64,000 nucleotides of DNA from Hymenobacter sp. BT18 (GTDB taxonomy: Bacteria; Bacteroidota; Bacteroidia; Cytophagales; Hymenobacteraceae), in assembly GCF_012273015.1 (NCBI RefSeq), contig NZ_CP050954.1, positions 3,574,001 through 3,638,000 on the forward strand. Reading direction: 5' to 3'. Shown here piece after piece: positions 24,820 through 33,948 of the stretch. Each line of letters opens with the position of its first letter. Positions within the stretch are counted from its first letter, which is position 1. A program made the position numbers and the translations under genes. The notes under the pieces are model-generated. The model did no database searches. It worked only from the letters and a program-made list of their open reading frames with translations, and was not told the DNA's origin.

Positions 24820-26967
24820 TTAGAGCTGATCTTTCACCACGGCTACTGCCTCCCGGAGGTCAATATCCGTTTTCAGCGTTTTTGTAAAGCGGGAAGCCCG
24901 GTTCACTTTCACCGAATCAGTGCCCAATGCCTGCACATCGGTAGCCAATGGCGCAATGGCGAGGGTAGGGGCCGTCTTCTTCATCTCCTCATACCGGTCC
25001 GACTCCAGCTTGGCTTTTTCCTGCTCCGTACGGAAAGTAGAGAGCTTCAGGGAAACGTTGGTTTCATCCTTCCGCTTGCGCATGCGCTGTACCATTTCCG
25101 AAACCATCTTGTAAGAGGCGCTGCCGGCAATACGGGCCTGACTTTGCGCCTTGATCTTATCGAAGGGTACGGATGGCGAGTTCCAGGTCTTATAACGGGC
25201 TGGACCAATTTCGTCCCACTTCAAGGCATACTCCTGCTCCTTCTCGCCTTGGTCGAGGTAGCTTAGCGCATCGGGCAGAATAATATCGGGTACTACCCCT
25301 TTAAACTGCGTCGAACCACCATTGATGCGGTAAAACTTTTGCGTTGTGAGCTTGAGCGAGCCAAACGGCTTAAGGCTGCTGAAGTCACCCAGCACATCAT
25401 CCAGATCGAAGATGCGTTGTACGGTGCCTTTGCCGTAGGTGCTGGCCGAGCCCATGACCACACCACGCTTATAGTCCTGAATAGCGGCAGCCAGAATCTC
25501 CGAAGCTGAGGCGCTATACTTATTCACCAGTACCACCAGCGGACCACTGTATTGCACGCGGGGGTCACGGTCGTTGAGCACCGTTGGGGCGCCCTGGCCG
25601 GAGCGAACCTGCACAACCGGGCCACTATCAATGAAGAGGCCGGCCATTTCTACCGCATCCTGTAAGGAACCGCCACCATTGTAGCGCAGGTCGAACACTA
25701 CGCCATCGACGTTTTCTTTTTTCAGTTTTTCCAGCTCTTTACGCACATCGGTGGCGCTGCTGCGGCCGCCGTTGTCGTTGAAGTCGGCATAGAAGGTAGG
25801 TAGACGGAGGTAGCCGATTTTCTTGCCATTCTCGTTGATGACGGCTGACTGCGCGTAGGTTTCTTCCAGAATCACCACGTCGCGGATGATAGGAATGACC
25901 TTAATGCTAGCATCGGGCTTCTTCACCGTAAGGCGCACTTCCGTGCCTTTCTTGCCCCGGATCAGGGAAATGGCCTTGTCCAAGCGCCAGCCCTCTACCG
26001 AAACCGGCTCGTCGGCACCCTGGGCTACGCGCATAATCACGTCTCCCTTCTTAAGCTCACCCTGACGGTAGGAGGCCGAGCCGGGTAGAATATCATCTAC
26101 TTTGATCTGGCCTTCCTGTTCCTTCAGCGTGGCGCCAATGCCTTCAAAGCGGCCAGTCATGGCCAGGTCAAAGTTTTCCTTGTCGCGGGGAGCGAAGTAC
26201 TCCGTGTGCGGGTCGTAGGTGTTGGCAATGGTATTGGCGTAGAGAGCCAGCCGGTCGTTGGCGTCGTTCTGCAGCAGGTCGCTGAACTTGTCGTTATAGT
26301 TCTTAAGCACCCGCTTGCGGGCCTCGGCCTCCATCTCGGCGGGTGTTCGTACCGGTTCTGCGGCGGCAGTAGTACTGGACTGAGGGGAGCCAGCGGGCTT
26401 CTTACCGCTAGCTTTGCTTTGCGCATCCATCATCTCCGAAATACGCAGCATGGTTTCGTACTTCAGGAACTTACGCCACTGCTCGCGCTGCGCTGCCTTA
26501 TCAGCAGGAAAGGAGAGCTTGTCAGAGTCCGTTTCTACCGATTCCTCCGTAGCGAAGTCAAAAGGTTTCGACAGGATGTCGCGGTAAAGGGCCTGCACCT
26601 CTTTGGTGCGCTGGTCAATCAACTTCGTGCTCAGGTCCAGAAACTCGTGCGTCCCGGCTTTTACCTGATCATCAATGCTGTTCTGGTACTTGCGCAGCTG
26701 GGCTACGTCCGACTGCAGCAAGAACATCTTGTTGTAGTCAACGCGCTTCAGGTATAAGTCGAATACCCGCTTAGAGAAGTTATCGTCTACTTTTTCGGGC
26801 TGATAGTGGGCCTGAGACAGGCCTTGGAGCATAGCCTTGATCAACACCTCGTCCTTTTGCGGACTACGCGTATCGGAACCACGGTGGTACAATTTGTATG
26901 AGGCCAGCACAAACACTGCTGTCACCAAGAAGGCATACAAACCTATTTTCAATCGGAATGAAGACAT
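24820..26967 (-). CDS. prc: Tail-specific (C-terminal processing) protease
   Basis: This is a 715-residue S41A protease. The ATG at 26967 gives a single N-terminal membrane anchor (IGLYAFLVTAVFVLASYKLY); a longer frame to 27108 only adds leader. Then follow an N-terminal helical domain, a PDZ domain near 265-350 (TGRFEGIGATLKEQEGQIKV) and the S41 core: Ser487 in SASASE, Asp498 in AAAIQDYKRG and Lys513 in TYGKGTVQR, spaced as in E. coli Tsp. A C-terminal DUF3340-type region with LATDVQALG near the end completes the full-length form. It degrades periplasmic proteins from their C-termini and trims lipoproteins or murein hydrolases in other bacteria. A minus-strand TATATTTG at 26995-27002 is a likely -7 element. 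Confidence 0.95.
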   Translation of the reverse strand: MSSFRLKIGLYAFLVTAVFVLASYKLYHRGSDTRSPQKDEVLIKAMLQGLSQAHYQPEKVDDNFSKRVFDLYLKRVDYNKMFLLQSDVAQLRKYQNSIDDQVKAGTHEFLDLSTKLIDQRTKEVQALYRDILSKPFDFATEESVETDSDKLSFPADKAAQREQWRKFLKYETMLRISEMMDAQSKASGKKPAGSPQSSTTAAAEPVRTPAEMEAEARKRVLKNYNDKFSDLLQNDANDRLALYANTIANTYDPHTEYFAPRDKENFDLAMTGRFEGIGATLKEQEGQIKVDDILPGSASYRQGELKKGDVIMRVAQGADEPVSVEGWRLDKAISLIRGKKGTEVRLTVKKPDASIKVIPIIRDVVILEETYAQSAVINENGKKIGYLRLPTFYADFNDNGGRSSATDVRKELEKLKKENVDGVVFDLRYNGGGSLQDAVEMAGLFIDSGPVVQVRSGQGAPTVLNDRDPRVQYSGPLVVLVNKYSASASEILAAAIQDYKRGVVMGSASTYGKGTVQRIFDLDDVLGDFSSLKPFGSLKLTTQKFYRINGGSTQFKGVVPDIILPDALSYLDQGEKEQEYALKWDEIGPARYKTWNSPSVPFDKIKAQSQARIAGSASYKMVSEMVQRMRKRKDETNVSLKLSTFRTEQEKAKLESDRYEEMKKTAPTLAIAPLATDVQALGTDSVKVNRASRFTKTLKTDIDLREAVAVVKDQL

Positions 26968-26994
26968 GAATCCGAGGGGTAAAAGAGTCCTAAA

Positions 26995-27002
26995 CAAATA
27001 TA
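26995..27002 (-). promoter_or_regulatory. Likely -7 element for prc
   Basis: TATATTTG on the minus strand fits TAnnTTTG and lies 27 bases before the prc ATG. A TTTTG run about 14 bases further upstream (27017-27021) may serve as the -33 element, at shorter spacing than usual. Confidence 0.5.
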
Positions 27003-27162
27003 CGCAAAAGCGTATGCAAAAGCCGGTCTGTAAGGTACGCGTCTGCCGCCATGTCCGGTTGTTCTTAAAACGTGTTTCTCCTAGAAATAAGTGCCCACGT
27101 ACCTGCATAAGGGCGCTGCGGGCCAGTAGATGTTGCGTAGAGCTGCGAAAAGAGACAACAAA

Positions 27163-27200
27163 AAAACCGCCCCTCTTCTCTGCAGAAGAGGGGCGGTTTT
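27163..27200 (-). terminator. Terminator after glycine-rich stress protein gene
   Basis: A 17-base perfect stem AAAACCGCCCCTCTTCT / AGAAGAGGGGCGGTTTT around a four-base loop, with A and T runs outside, ends the minus-strand gene at 27219. Confidence 0.95.
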
Positions 27201-27218
27201 TAGAAGGTCGCTCAACTA

Positions 27219-28028
27219 CTAATAGTTGATACGGTCACCGTTGTGGCGGCGGAACTCGCTCTCAAAGTAGCGAGCATCTTCTTCGTTGCGGGGTTTTACG
27301 CCCATCACGATACCACCATTCTTAATATCAGACTCGTACTCAGCAGCACGCTCTTCCGGGATACCCGAGCCAACCAGTGCACCTACCAGGCCACCCGTGA
27401 GGCCGCCGGCACCAGCACCAGCCAAAGCTGCTGCAATAGGACCAGCAATTACCAAGCCCAGGCCGGGCAGAGCAACCGAGGTTCCGATGGCGGCAATAGC
27501 ACCAATTACGGCACCTGCAGTTCCACCAATGGCCGAGCCTACACCGGCACCTTCCATGGCTTTATCACCCAGGTCGGTATCGGGAGTGTTGTCACCGAAA
27601 TGACGCTTACGAGTATCGTCGGACATCAGCAGGTTTACGTCGTCTTTCGAGTAACCACGCGAAGAAAGGGAGCTATAAGCACGCTCAGCGCTGTCACGGT
27701 CACGGAAAGTAGACGTCAGTACGCGAGGGCCCGAAGTATTCTGATAAGGCTGGCCAGTTACAGCGTGTGCTGCTTCGTCGGTAGCGTTCTGTACGGCGTC
27801 AATGCCACGGCCTACTACAGCACCGGCAGTGCCTGCTACAGCAGCGCCTTTAGCGGTAGCGCTATAATCATCGCCGGAAGCACCGGAACCCGTGGACGAG
27901 TTACCCATGTTGCCGCTCGAAGTTGTATTTGCACCCGTGCCGTAGCCGGTGCCGGCCGAGCCGGAACCATAGTTAGCGCCTGAACCGGTACCAGTATTCT
28001 GTGGGTTGTTTGATTCGTTGGTATTCAT
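27219..28028 (-). CDS. Glycine-zipper general stress protein
   Basis: This is a 269-residue protein in three parts. The first 50 residues are low-complexity Gly/Ser/Thr/Asn. A middle region at about 100-145 (VLTSTFRDRDSAERAYSSLS, then RGYSKDDVNLLMSDDTRKRH) matches the YflT/GSP17M-type general stress domain. Then comes a long Gly/Ala zipper (GVGSAIGGTAGAVIGAIAAI and GLTGGLVGALVGSGIPEERA) that could span or coat a membrane, and a closing acidic domain (YESDIKNGGIVMGVKPRNEE). No signal peptide is present. Members are induced by salt, ethanol or drying in other bacteria. Its role here is inferred from family only. Confidence 0.82.
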   Translation of the reverse strand: MNTNESNNPQNTGTGSGANYGSGSAGTGYGTGANTTSSGNMGNSSTGSGASGDDYSATAKGAAVAGTAGAVVGRGIDAVQNATDEAAHAVTGQPYQNTSGPRVLTSTFRDRDSAERAYSSLSSRGYSKDDVNLLMSDDTRKRHFGDNTPDTDLGDKAMEGAGVGSAIGGTAGAVIGAIAAIGTSVALPGLGLVIAGPIAAALAGAGAGGLTGGLVGALVGSGIPEERAAEYESDIKNGGIVMGVKPRNEEDARYFESEFRRHNGDRINY

Positions 28029-28202
28029 TGGTAGTGGGAGTTAAGAGTACTTGAATGGGATGAGAACCAGCACCTAAGCGCTGGCGAATCTCAACGTGGG
28101 ATTCGAGTAACTTAACGGCCGACCTCAACAAGGGGTTACACCTGACATCAGAAAATGCCTAAATTATATTAGAATATCAATATATGTTATCTACTATACT
28201 CA

Positions 28203-28571
28203 TCAGGCAAACGCTTGATAGTTTGCATCGTTCTGCCAAAATTCCCGGCACTGCTGGCGCAGATTCACCAGAAACAGTTCATCCTGTTTGAGAGTACGCC
28301 ACTCGCCAAAACCCAACCGCTCACAAAGCTTGAAGAACTGGTCGCCCTGGCCCTTTGACCCTTTTACCTTTACCAAGCAGCTCAGCAAGGGACGGCCCGC
28401 AGCAAATTCGCTTTCCGAAATTTCAGCTAATATCTCGTTCAGACGGGATTTTTCGTGAGATATATCCAGATTGAACCCCAGTTCAGCTTCTTGTACCAAA
28501 TTCAGATAACTGGTGGTGCCTACTTGGGTGCGGGCAAACTTAATTAAGTGGCTACGAACTCGGCCGGTCAT
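28203..28571 (-). CDS. Conserved hypothetical protein, GRPLLSCLV motif
   Basis: This is a 122-residue soluble protein without known function. The N-terminal half is helical (LIKFARTQVGTTSYLNLVQE). The second half has ILAEISESEFAAGRPLLSCL, followed by a glycine/lysine segment and QFFKLCERLGFGEW. I recall this 'E.....GRPLLS.LV....G..GxGFF.LA..LG' pattern from a scattered family of bacterial accessory proteins, some next to nuclease domains; here it stands alone. It is monocistronic with an AT-rich upstream region. A nuclease-related or toxin-antitoxin role cannot be shown. Confidence 0.65.
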   Translation of the reverse strand: MTGRVRSHLIKFARTQVGTTSYLNLVQEAELGFNLDISHEKSRLNEILAEISESEFAAGRPLLSCLVKVKGSKGQGDQFFKLCERLGFGEWRTLKQDELFLVNLRQQCREFWQNDANYQAFA

Positions 28572-28701
28572 ACAATGAAGAGAAAAAGGGAAGTAAGGAG
28601 GGAATCAGATGCGGAAAGTACAAAAAAAAGCCGCTGTAGCAGCCAATAGCTACTCCAGCGGCAAATTCAGTGCTAGAAAATTTTCAGGGGCCCCATCCAG
28701 C

Positions 28702-29892
28702 CTACTTCTGCTTCCGCCGCGTCATTTCCTTCTGAATTAGCAGGAACTCGCGGCTGCTCTGCCCGGAAATGGCCGTATTCTCGTCGGCCCGCCGGAGCAG
28801 GTAGGGCATTACGGCCTCTACAGGGCCATAGGGGACATATTTGGCGGTGTTATACCCGGCATTAGCCAAGTTGTAAGTGAGGTTGTCGCTCATGCCATAC
28901 AGCTGGGCAAACCATACCCGCTGGTCGTCGGGCTGCAGGCCGTGCTCTTGCATTAGTTTTGTTAGCAGCAGAGAACTGGCCTCGTTGTGCGTACCAGCGC
29001 ACAGGCTGATGCGCTCGGCATGCTGCACGCAGTAGCGGAGGGCCTCATCGTAGAGGGCGTCGGTAGCGTTTTTAGTGGGATTAATGGGGTTGGCATAGCC
29101 GCGCTGAGTTGCTACGCGGGCTTCCTTTTCCATATAGGCTCCCCGCACCAGCTTGCCACCCAGAAAGTAACCACCCGCAACGGCAGCGGCGTGGGCCTGC
29201 CGAATGGCTTCCAGCCGGTCGTGTCGGTACAGCTGGTAGGTATTCCACACAATGGCCGACTCTTTATTATAACGAGCCATCATAGTATATGCCAGGTCAT
29301 CTATAGTGGCTTGGAACCAGCTTTCCTCCGCATCCACAAAAACCCGGACCCCATAGCGGTGGGCCTGGGCGCAAATAGCGTCAACGCGGGCCTGCGCCCG
29401 CTCGTATCGGGCTTTCTCGCTGGCCGTGAGCGTCTGGCCGGCCTGCACTTTTTCCAGCAGACTGCTGTCGGCTACGCCCGTAACTTTAAAAACGGAGAAA
29501 GGAATATGCTCGGAGCGGTGGGCCAACTCAATGGTGGCCAGAATCTCGTCCCGGGTCCGGTCGAAGCTTTTCTCGTCCCCCTCGCCCTCTACTGAGTAGT
29601 CGAGGATGGTGCCGATGTGATAACGGCCAAGTTCCTGAATGACGGGCAGGCATTCCCGGATGGTTTCGCCGCCGCAGAACTGCTCAAAAATGGAATGCTT
29701 GATTAAGAACTTGCTGCCGGGCAGGCTCCACTTAAGAGCGGTTTTCATCAGCCCCCCGCCGGTTTTCACCAGCAGGTTGTTATTCATGGCCGCGAAGAGG
29801 GCGTACATCTTGCGTAGGTCGCCATCTGATTTAGAGGCAAAGGCAACAGCCGTGTCGTCGAAGGAAACCGGAGGGGCTTGGGTGGTGGGCAT
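28702..29892 (-). CDS. Proline dehydrogenase
   Basis: This is a 396-residue FAD-dependent PRODH domain protein that oxidises proline to pyrroline-5-carboxylate at the inner membrane. I chose the ATG at 29892 (MPTTQAPPVSFDDTAVAF); a longer frame to 29988 adds a non-conserved leader. Family marks include DYSVEGEGDEKSFDRT, VFVDAEESWFQATIDDLAYT, GGKLVRGAYMEKEA and AGTHNEASSL. The closing YVPYGPVEAVMPYLLRRADE carries the substrate-binding YxxRRxxE pattern. It lacks the P5C dehydrogenase half of PutA, as is normal in Bacteroidota, where that enzyme is separate. It is transcribed alone. Confidence 0.95.
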   Translation of the reverse strand: MPTTQAPPVSFDDTAVAFASKSDGDLRKMYALFAAMNNNLLVKTGGGLMKTALKWSLPGSKFLIKHSIFEQFCGGETIRECLPVIQELGRYHIGTILDYSVEGEGDEKSFDRTRDEILATIELAHRSEHIPFSVFKVTGVADSSLLEKVQAGQTLTASEKARYERAQARVDAICAQAHRYGVRVFVDAEESWFQATIDDLAYTMMARYNKESAIVWNTYQLYRHDRLEAIRQAHAAAVAGGYFLGGKLVRGAYMEKEARVATQRGYANPINPTKNATDALYDEALRYCVQHAERISLCAGTHNEASSLLLTKLMQEHGLQPDDQRVWFAQLYGMSDNLTYNLANAGYNTAKYVPYGPVEAVMPYLLRRADENTAISGQSSREFLLIQKEMTRRKQK

Positions 29893-30051
29893 GCAGGAAG
29901 TGGAATTAAGCGAGGGCGGGTGGTCTACGCTGCTGGCAACAAAGATAGGCGCTAAACCATTCTCGTTGGCTTGAACAACCAAGTGCACCGGCGCATGTTT
30001 TGCCCCGCCTTACACGGGTTGCGCTTATCCTACGGTCGCGTTTAAAACAAA

Positions 30052-30081
30052 AAAAGACCACTCGTTTCGGAGTGGTCTTTT
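30052..30081 (-). terminator. Terminator after tRNA-Ala
   Basis: AAAAGACCACTC pairs with GAGTGGTCTTTT around a short loop (GTTTCG), just past the tRNA 3' end on the minus strand. It could also act on plus-strand readthrough. Confidence 0.85.
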
Positions 30082-30087
30082 AGGAAG

Positions 30088-30161
<74 letters not shown>

Positions 30162-30251
30162 TAATAAGTCCAGCCGCCGGTTGCGTTTGGTGGGACAAAA
30201 GTACAGCCGAAATCTGAACCTGCAAGCTACAGGCGTATTTTTTTCAAAAAA

Positions 30252-30280
30252 AGAAGGCGGGAAATATTTCCCGCCTTCTC
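30252..30280 (-). terminator. Terminator after Oar-type TonB receptor gene
   Basis: AGAAGGCGGGAAAT and ATTTCCCGCCTTCT form a 14-base inverted repeat with almost no loop, flanked by an A-run that reads as T on the minus strand. Confidence 0.85.
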
Positions 30281-30302
30281 TGAAAAGAACTAAACCGCTG
30301 GC

Positions 30303-33300
30303 TTAGTTGAAGATGTAGCGCAAGCCAATCTGACCCTGCCAACGCGAATTGAGAGTACCGGTATCATTGCGGAACGTTCTGGAAAGCGGAACGGCCGAAT
30401 TAACCGTGCTCGTGGTGGAATTGAGCGAAGGGTTGGTGAAATACGTGAACTGGAACGCGGGCTGACCCTGGGGCGTGTAGCCCGAGAACGTGAGTGGGTT
30501 CACGCGATTAGCCGTCTGGAAAATGCCCCATTGGTTGTTGAGCAGGTTACCCACGTTGAAGATATCGATGCTCAACTGCAGAGTATTGCGGTTCTCACCC
30601 AGGTCCGTGAACAGATCCTGCAACAAGCGCAGGTCGATGCGGGTCTGCCAGGGGCGAACGGCACCGTTACGCTCGGCATATTCACCACGACGCTTGCTCA
30701 GGTATTTGTCCTGGCTGATGAAGGCATCCAGGTCAGCCCACTGGTTGGCGGCCGAATACACACCACCGCCCTGGGCAGGTGTGAGCGTGATGTCACGCAA
30801 CACGATTTCGCTCTGGTTGCGGGGAATGTACATCAGGTCGTTCGACGTTTGGTTGTCGCCGTTCATGTCGCCGGAGTACACGTAGGAGAAACGGCCGGCC
30901 GGAGCTGACTCGAAGAAGGCCGAGATGGTAGTAGCCAGGTGGCCAATGTACTCCTTCTTGTAAGCCAGGGAGCCAATTACGCGATGCGACTGCAGGAACT
31001 GCGAGTAGCTCAGCGCTTCGGCATTCGGGTCACCCGATACGGAACGGTCACGCCAGATCGACTGGGCAATTGAGCCACCGTCGTTTACCGAACGGGCATC
31101 TGAGTAGGTATAAGCGGCGCTCAGGAACAACCCGCTGCTGAAAGCCTTCTGCAGCTGGGCCGTTACAGCGTAAGAATAACCTTTGTTGGTATTCTTCATC
31201 ACGATGGCGTCGCTGATGTTGGGGCGGGCCGCCGTATTGCCACCCTGGGCTGCCGGGATGGGACCGTAAATCTGGAAGTTGCGGCTAGGCGAGTAAATGC
31301 CGGTCCGCGTGGGGTCGAGAGTGTAGAAGATGGGGCGGTTGTCGGGACCAGCGGCGCGAGCATACGGCGCATTCTCGCTACCGGGCAGGTTCACGTTCTG
31401 GTGATACACCGCGTTGAGGTCCTTGGTGTAGAACGCTTCCAGAGTACCAATAATACCACCGGGCAACTCTTGGTCAACAGCCAGGTTCGTACGCCATACC
31501 TGCGGGAACTTGAAGTCGTTAGCGGTTACGGCTAGGTTATAAGCCGTGTTAGCTACTGCGTTCTGCGGACGGTAGGCATCTACATTCCCAGAGAAGGGGT
31601 AGATGGAGGCGTTGGGGTTAACCGAACCATCAGGGCGCGTGGTAGGCACCGAACCAGCCGTGCTAAACGAGCCAAACTGCACGCCGTTGTTGCTGGCTTG
31701 GTTCGACAGCCACACGAAGGGCACGCGGCCAGTGAAGATACCCGTACCACCACGCAGCTGGGTTTTGCTGTCGCCGTTCACGTCCCAGTTAAAGCCTACG
31801 CGGGGCGAGAACAGTACGCTTTTCTTCGGAACAGAGCCCGTGTTGATTTTCACGCCGTCGCGGAACGTTAGGTTCGCCACATTCGTGTTCTGAGGCAGGT
31901 CGGAAGTCAGGTACGGCAAGTCAGCACGTACCCCGTACGTTACCTTCAAGTTGGTGAGGGGCGACCATTCGTCCTGGGCATACAAACCGAGCTGGATGGC
32001 TTCGATGTAGGCGAAGGGGAATTCCCCGCCGGGCAAGGCCGAGTACTGCAGGTTGTAGCGGGCGGGGCCGGGGCGGGTAGCCGAGGCATCCAGCGGGCTG
32101 TACGTCCCGGCGGCACGGTCGTAGCTGTAGCCAGCCGAGGCGTAGAAGTCCTCCAGTGAGTTAAAGCTGTAGTTGCCGTAGTAGTTCGGCGCGAAACCGT
32201 TCTTGAACTTGTAGTACTCGTTATAAGTACCTACCGTCACGTTGTGCTTGCCGAGGTAAGCCGTGAAGTTGTCGCCGAACTGGTATACATCCGAGTTCAG
32301 GATGTTATTAGCTGAGAAAGGCTCGTAACCGAACGACGTCAGTGAGTTGTTGGCCGTGATACCGTTCAGGCCAGCGCCCGTGCTCAGGCCTACCTGGGTA
32401 CCAATGTCTACCAACGGGAAGATGCCGCCGCTGCTTTCGCGGAAGTCGCGGAAAGCCGTGTAGCCAGCCGTCAGGTTGTTGGAGTACTTACCCCCGCCCA
32501 ACGTGCTGTTCAACTCCGCAATATAGGAGTTCAGGTTGTTGTTGATGGTGTAGTACGACGAGGAGAAAGGCAGGCCAAACTGCGACTGGGAGCGTTGGCC
32601 GGCAATGGCGCCCGAGGTGCTTGGGGGGATATCGGCGTACGACTTGAGGAAGTTGTACTTGATGTTGAAGCGGTGATTCTGGCTGATGTTCCAGTCCAGT
32701 TTCACGGTAATCTTGTCGCTGTTGGCGCGCAGTTGATAGTTCTCGTAGTCGCCAGCGTTGAAGTTGTAACGCTCGCGCAGGAAACGCTGCAGGGCGTCCA
32801 GGTCCTTGGCCGAAGCCTGCGAGGTCTGCGAGCCAGCGGGCGGAGGCGTGTCCGAGCGGTTAGCCGTGAAGTTACCGGTTGGGGGGTCGTTACGACGCTC
32901 CCGCTCCCCGTTCACGAAGAAGAACAGCTTGTCTTTGATGATGGGGCCACCCACACGGAAGCCTTGGTTCTGCAGGTCGAACTTGGGGTAGTCTTGTTCG
33001 AAGTCACCCACTTTGCTGCCTACCAGCTTCTGGTTGCGGTAGAAGCCGTAGATCGAGCCCGAGAATTTGTTGGTGCCCGAGCGGGTCACTACGTTTACCC
33101 CGGCGCCGGTGAACGAGCCCTGACGTACGTCGAAAGGCGCAATGCTCACTTGGATCTGGTCGATGGCGTCCAGCGAAATTGGCTGGGCACCGGCCTGGCT
33201 ACCTACTGTCGACTGCAGACCAAATGCGTTGTTGAAGACGGCGCCATCAATTGTGATGTTGTTGAAGCTGCTGCTGCGGCCACCAAAGCTGTTGCCGTTC

Positions 33301-33803
33301 GACTGGGGCGTAAGACGCGTGTAGTCGCTCAGAGAACGGTTGATGGTGGGCAGACGCTCAATCTGCTCGCGCTGTACCGTGGTGGCGGCACCCGTGCGGT
33401 CGGAGTTGATGATGGGGTTCTGCTGCCCGGTTACCGTTACACCGGCCAGCTGCTGGGTTTGCTCGCTGAGGTTGATGTCCAGGCGCTGGTTCTGACCCAG
33501 CGTCAGGAAGATGCCTTCACGGGCGGCTTCCTGGTAGCCAATAAAGGTTACCCGTACCGTGTAGGGGCCACCCACCCGCATGTTCTGGATGTTAAAGCGG
33601 CCTTCCGAGTTGGTCGGAGCCACGTACTGAGTGTTGGTTGGAGTGTGCACGGCAATAACCGTAGCACCTGGCAAACCCGAGCCGGCCTTGTCGGTAATTG
33701 TACCGTTCATGGCTGCTGTGGTCGTGCCTTGGCTCCAACCCACGTGCGCTGACAGGACCGTCAGCAGCAGTAGAAAGAGGTGGCGTAAACCTAAATTTTT
33801 CAT
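30303..33803 (-). CDS. Oar-type TonB-dependent receptor
   Basis: This is a 1166-residue outer-membrane protein. The ATG at 33803 gives a clear signal peptide (MKNLGLRHLFLLLLTVLSAH, cleaved after WSQ); a longer frame to 33887 does not. A carboxypeptidase-regulatory domain (GTITDKAGSGLPGATVIAVH; YTVRVTFIGYQEA) is followed by a plug (ITIDGAVFNNAFGL; APFDVRQGSFTGAGVNVVTR) and a very long barrel ending in IGLRYIFN. Features such as DLMYIPRNQSEIVL near the C-terminus place it with Oar-type receptors and not with SusC. No SusD partner is present. In Oar relatives the ligand is a protein or peptide; here it is unknown. Monocistronic. Confidence 0.93.
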   Translation of the reverse strand: MKNLGLRHLFLLLLTVLSAHVGWSQGTTTAAMNGTITDKAGSGLPGATVIAVHTPTNTQYVAPTNSEGRFNIQNMRVGGPYTVRVTFIGYQEAAREGIFLTLGQNQRLDINLSEQTQQLAGVTVTGQQNPIINSDRTGAATTVQREQIERLPTINRSLSDYTRLTPQSNGNSFGGRSSSFNNITIDGAVFNNAFGLQSTVGSQAGAQPISLDAIDQIQVSIAPFDVRQGSFTGAGVNVVTRSGTNKFSGSIYGFYRNQKLVGSKVGDFEQDYPKFDLQNQGFRVGGPIIKDKLFFFVNGERERRNDPPTGNFTANRSDTPPPAGSQTSQASAKDLDALQRFLRERYNFNAGDYENYQLRANSDKITVKLDWNISQNHRFNIKYNFLKSYADIPPSTSGAIAGQRSQSQFGLPFSSSYYTINNNLNSYIAELNSTLGGGKYSNNLTAGYTAFRDFRESSGGIFPLVDIGTQVGLSTGAGLNGITANNSLTSFGYEPFSANNILNSDVYQFGDNFTAYLGKHNVTVGTYNEYYKFKNGFAPNYYGNYSFNSLEDFYASAGYSYDRAAGTYSPLDASATRPGPARYNLQYSALPGGEFPFAYIEAIQLGLYAQDEWSPLTNLKVTYGVRADLPYLTSDLPQNTNVANLTFRDGVKINTGSVPKKSVLFSPRVGFNWDVNGDSKTQLRGGTGIFTGRVPFVWLSNQASNNGVQFGSFSTAGSVPTTRPDGSVNPNASIYPFSGNVDAYRPQNAVANTAYNLAVTANDFKFPQVWRTNLAVDQELPGGIIGTLEAFYTKDLNAVYHQNVNLPGSENAPYARAAGPDNRPIFYTLDPTRTGIYSPSRNFQIYGPIPAAQGGNTAARPNISDAIVMKNTNKGYSYAVTAQLQKAFSSGLFLSAAYTYSDARSVNDGGSIAQSIWRDRSVSGDPNAEALSYSQFLQSHRVIGSLAYKKEYIGHLATTISAFFESAPAGRFSYVYSGDMNGDNQTSNDLMYIPRNQSEIVLRDITLTPAQGGGVYSAANQWADLDAFISQDKYLSKRRGEYAERNGAVRPWQTRIDLRLLQDLFTDLGENRNTLQLSIDIFNVGNLLNNQWGIFQTANRVNPLTFSGYTPQGQPAFQFTYFTNPSLNSTTSTVNSAVPLSRTFRNDTGTLNSRWQGQIGLRYIFN

Positions 33804-33850
33804 AAAGGGGAAAATTGGTGGAAGAAAAGGGTACTCTGAAAAAACGGGGG

Positions 33851-33858
33851 CAAAACTA
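33851..33858 (-). promoter_or_regulatory. Candidate -7 element for Oar-type gene
   Basis: The minus strand reads TAGTTTTG 47 bases before the start codon, fitting TAnnTTTG. A second exact match, TACCTTTG, lies at 33932-33939. I cannot decide which is used; neither has an obvious -33 partner. Confidence 0.35.
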
Positions 33859-33948
33859 CGGGGAGAGGTCGTAGCGGGAGTTACCAAATCATTACCATTA
33901 AACCGGCCTTAATGCCGCGACTGTCGAGCGGCAAAGGTAAGGGGGAAT

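Noticed and set aside
32595..33752. 385-residue frame antisense to the Oar-type receptor
   Set aside because: Opposite-strand shadow of a well supported receptor gene; no recognisable domain or independent start signals.
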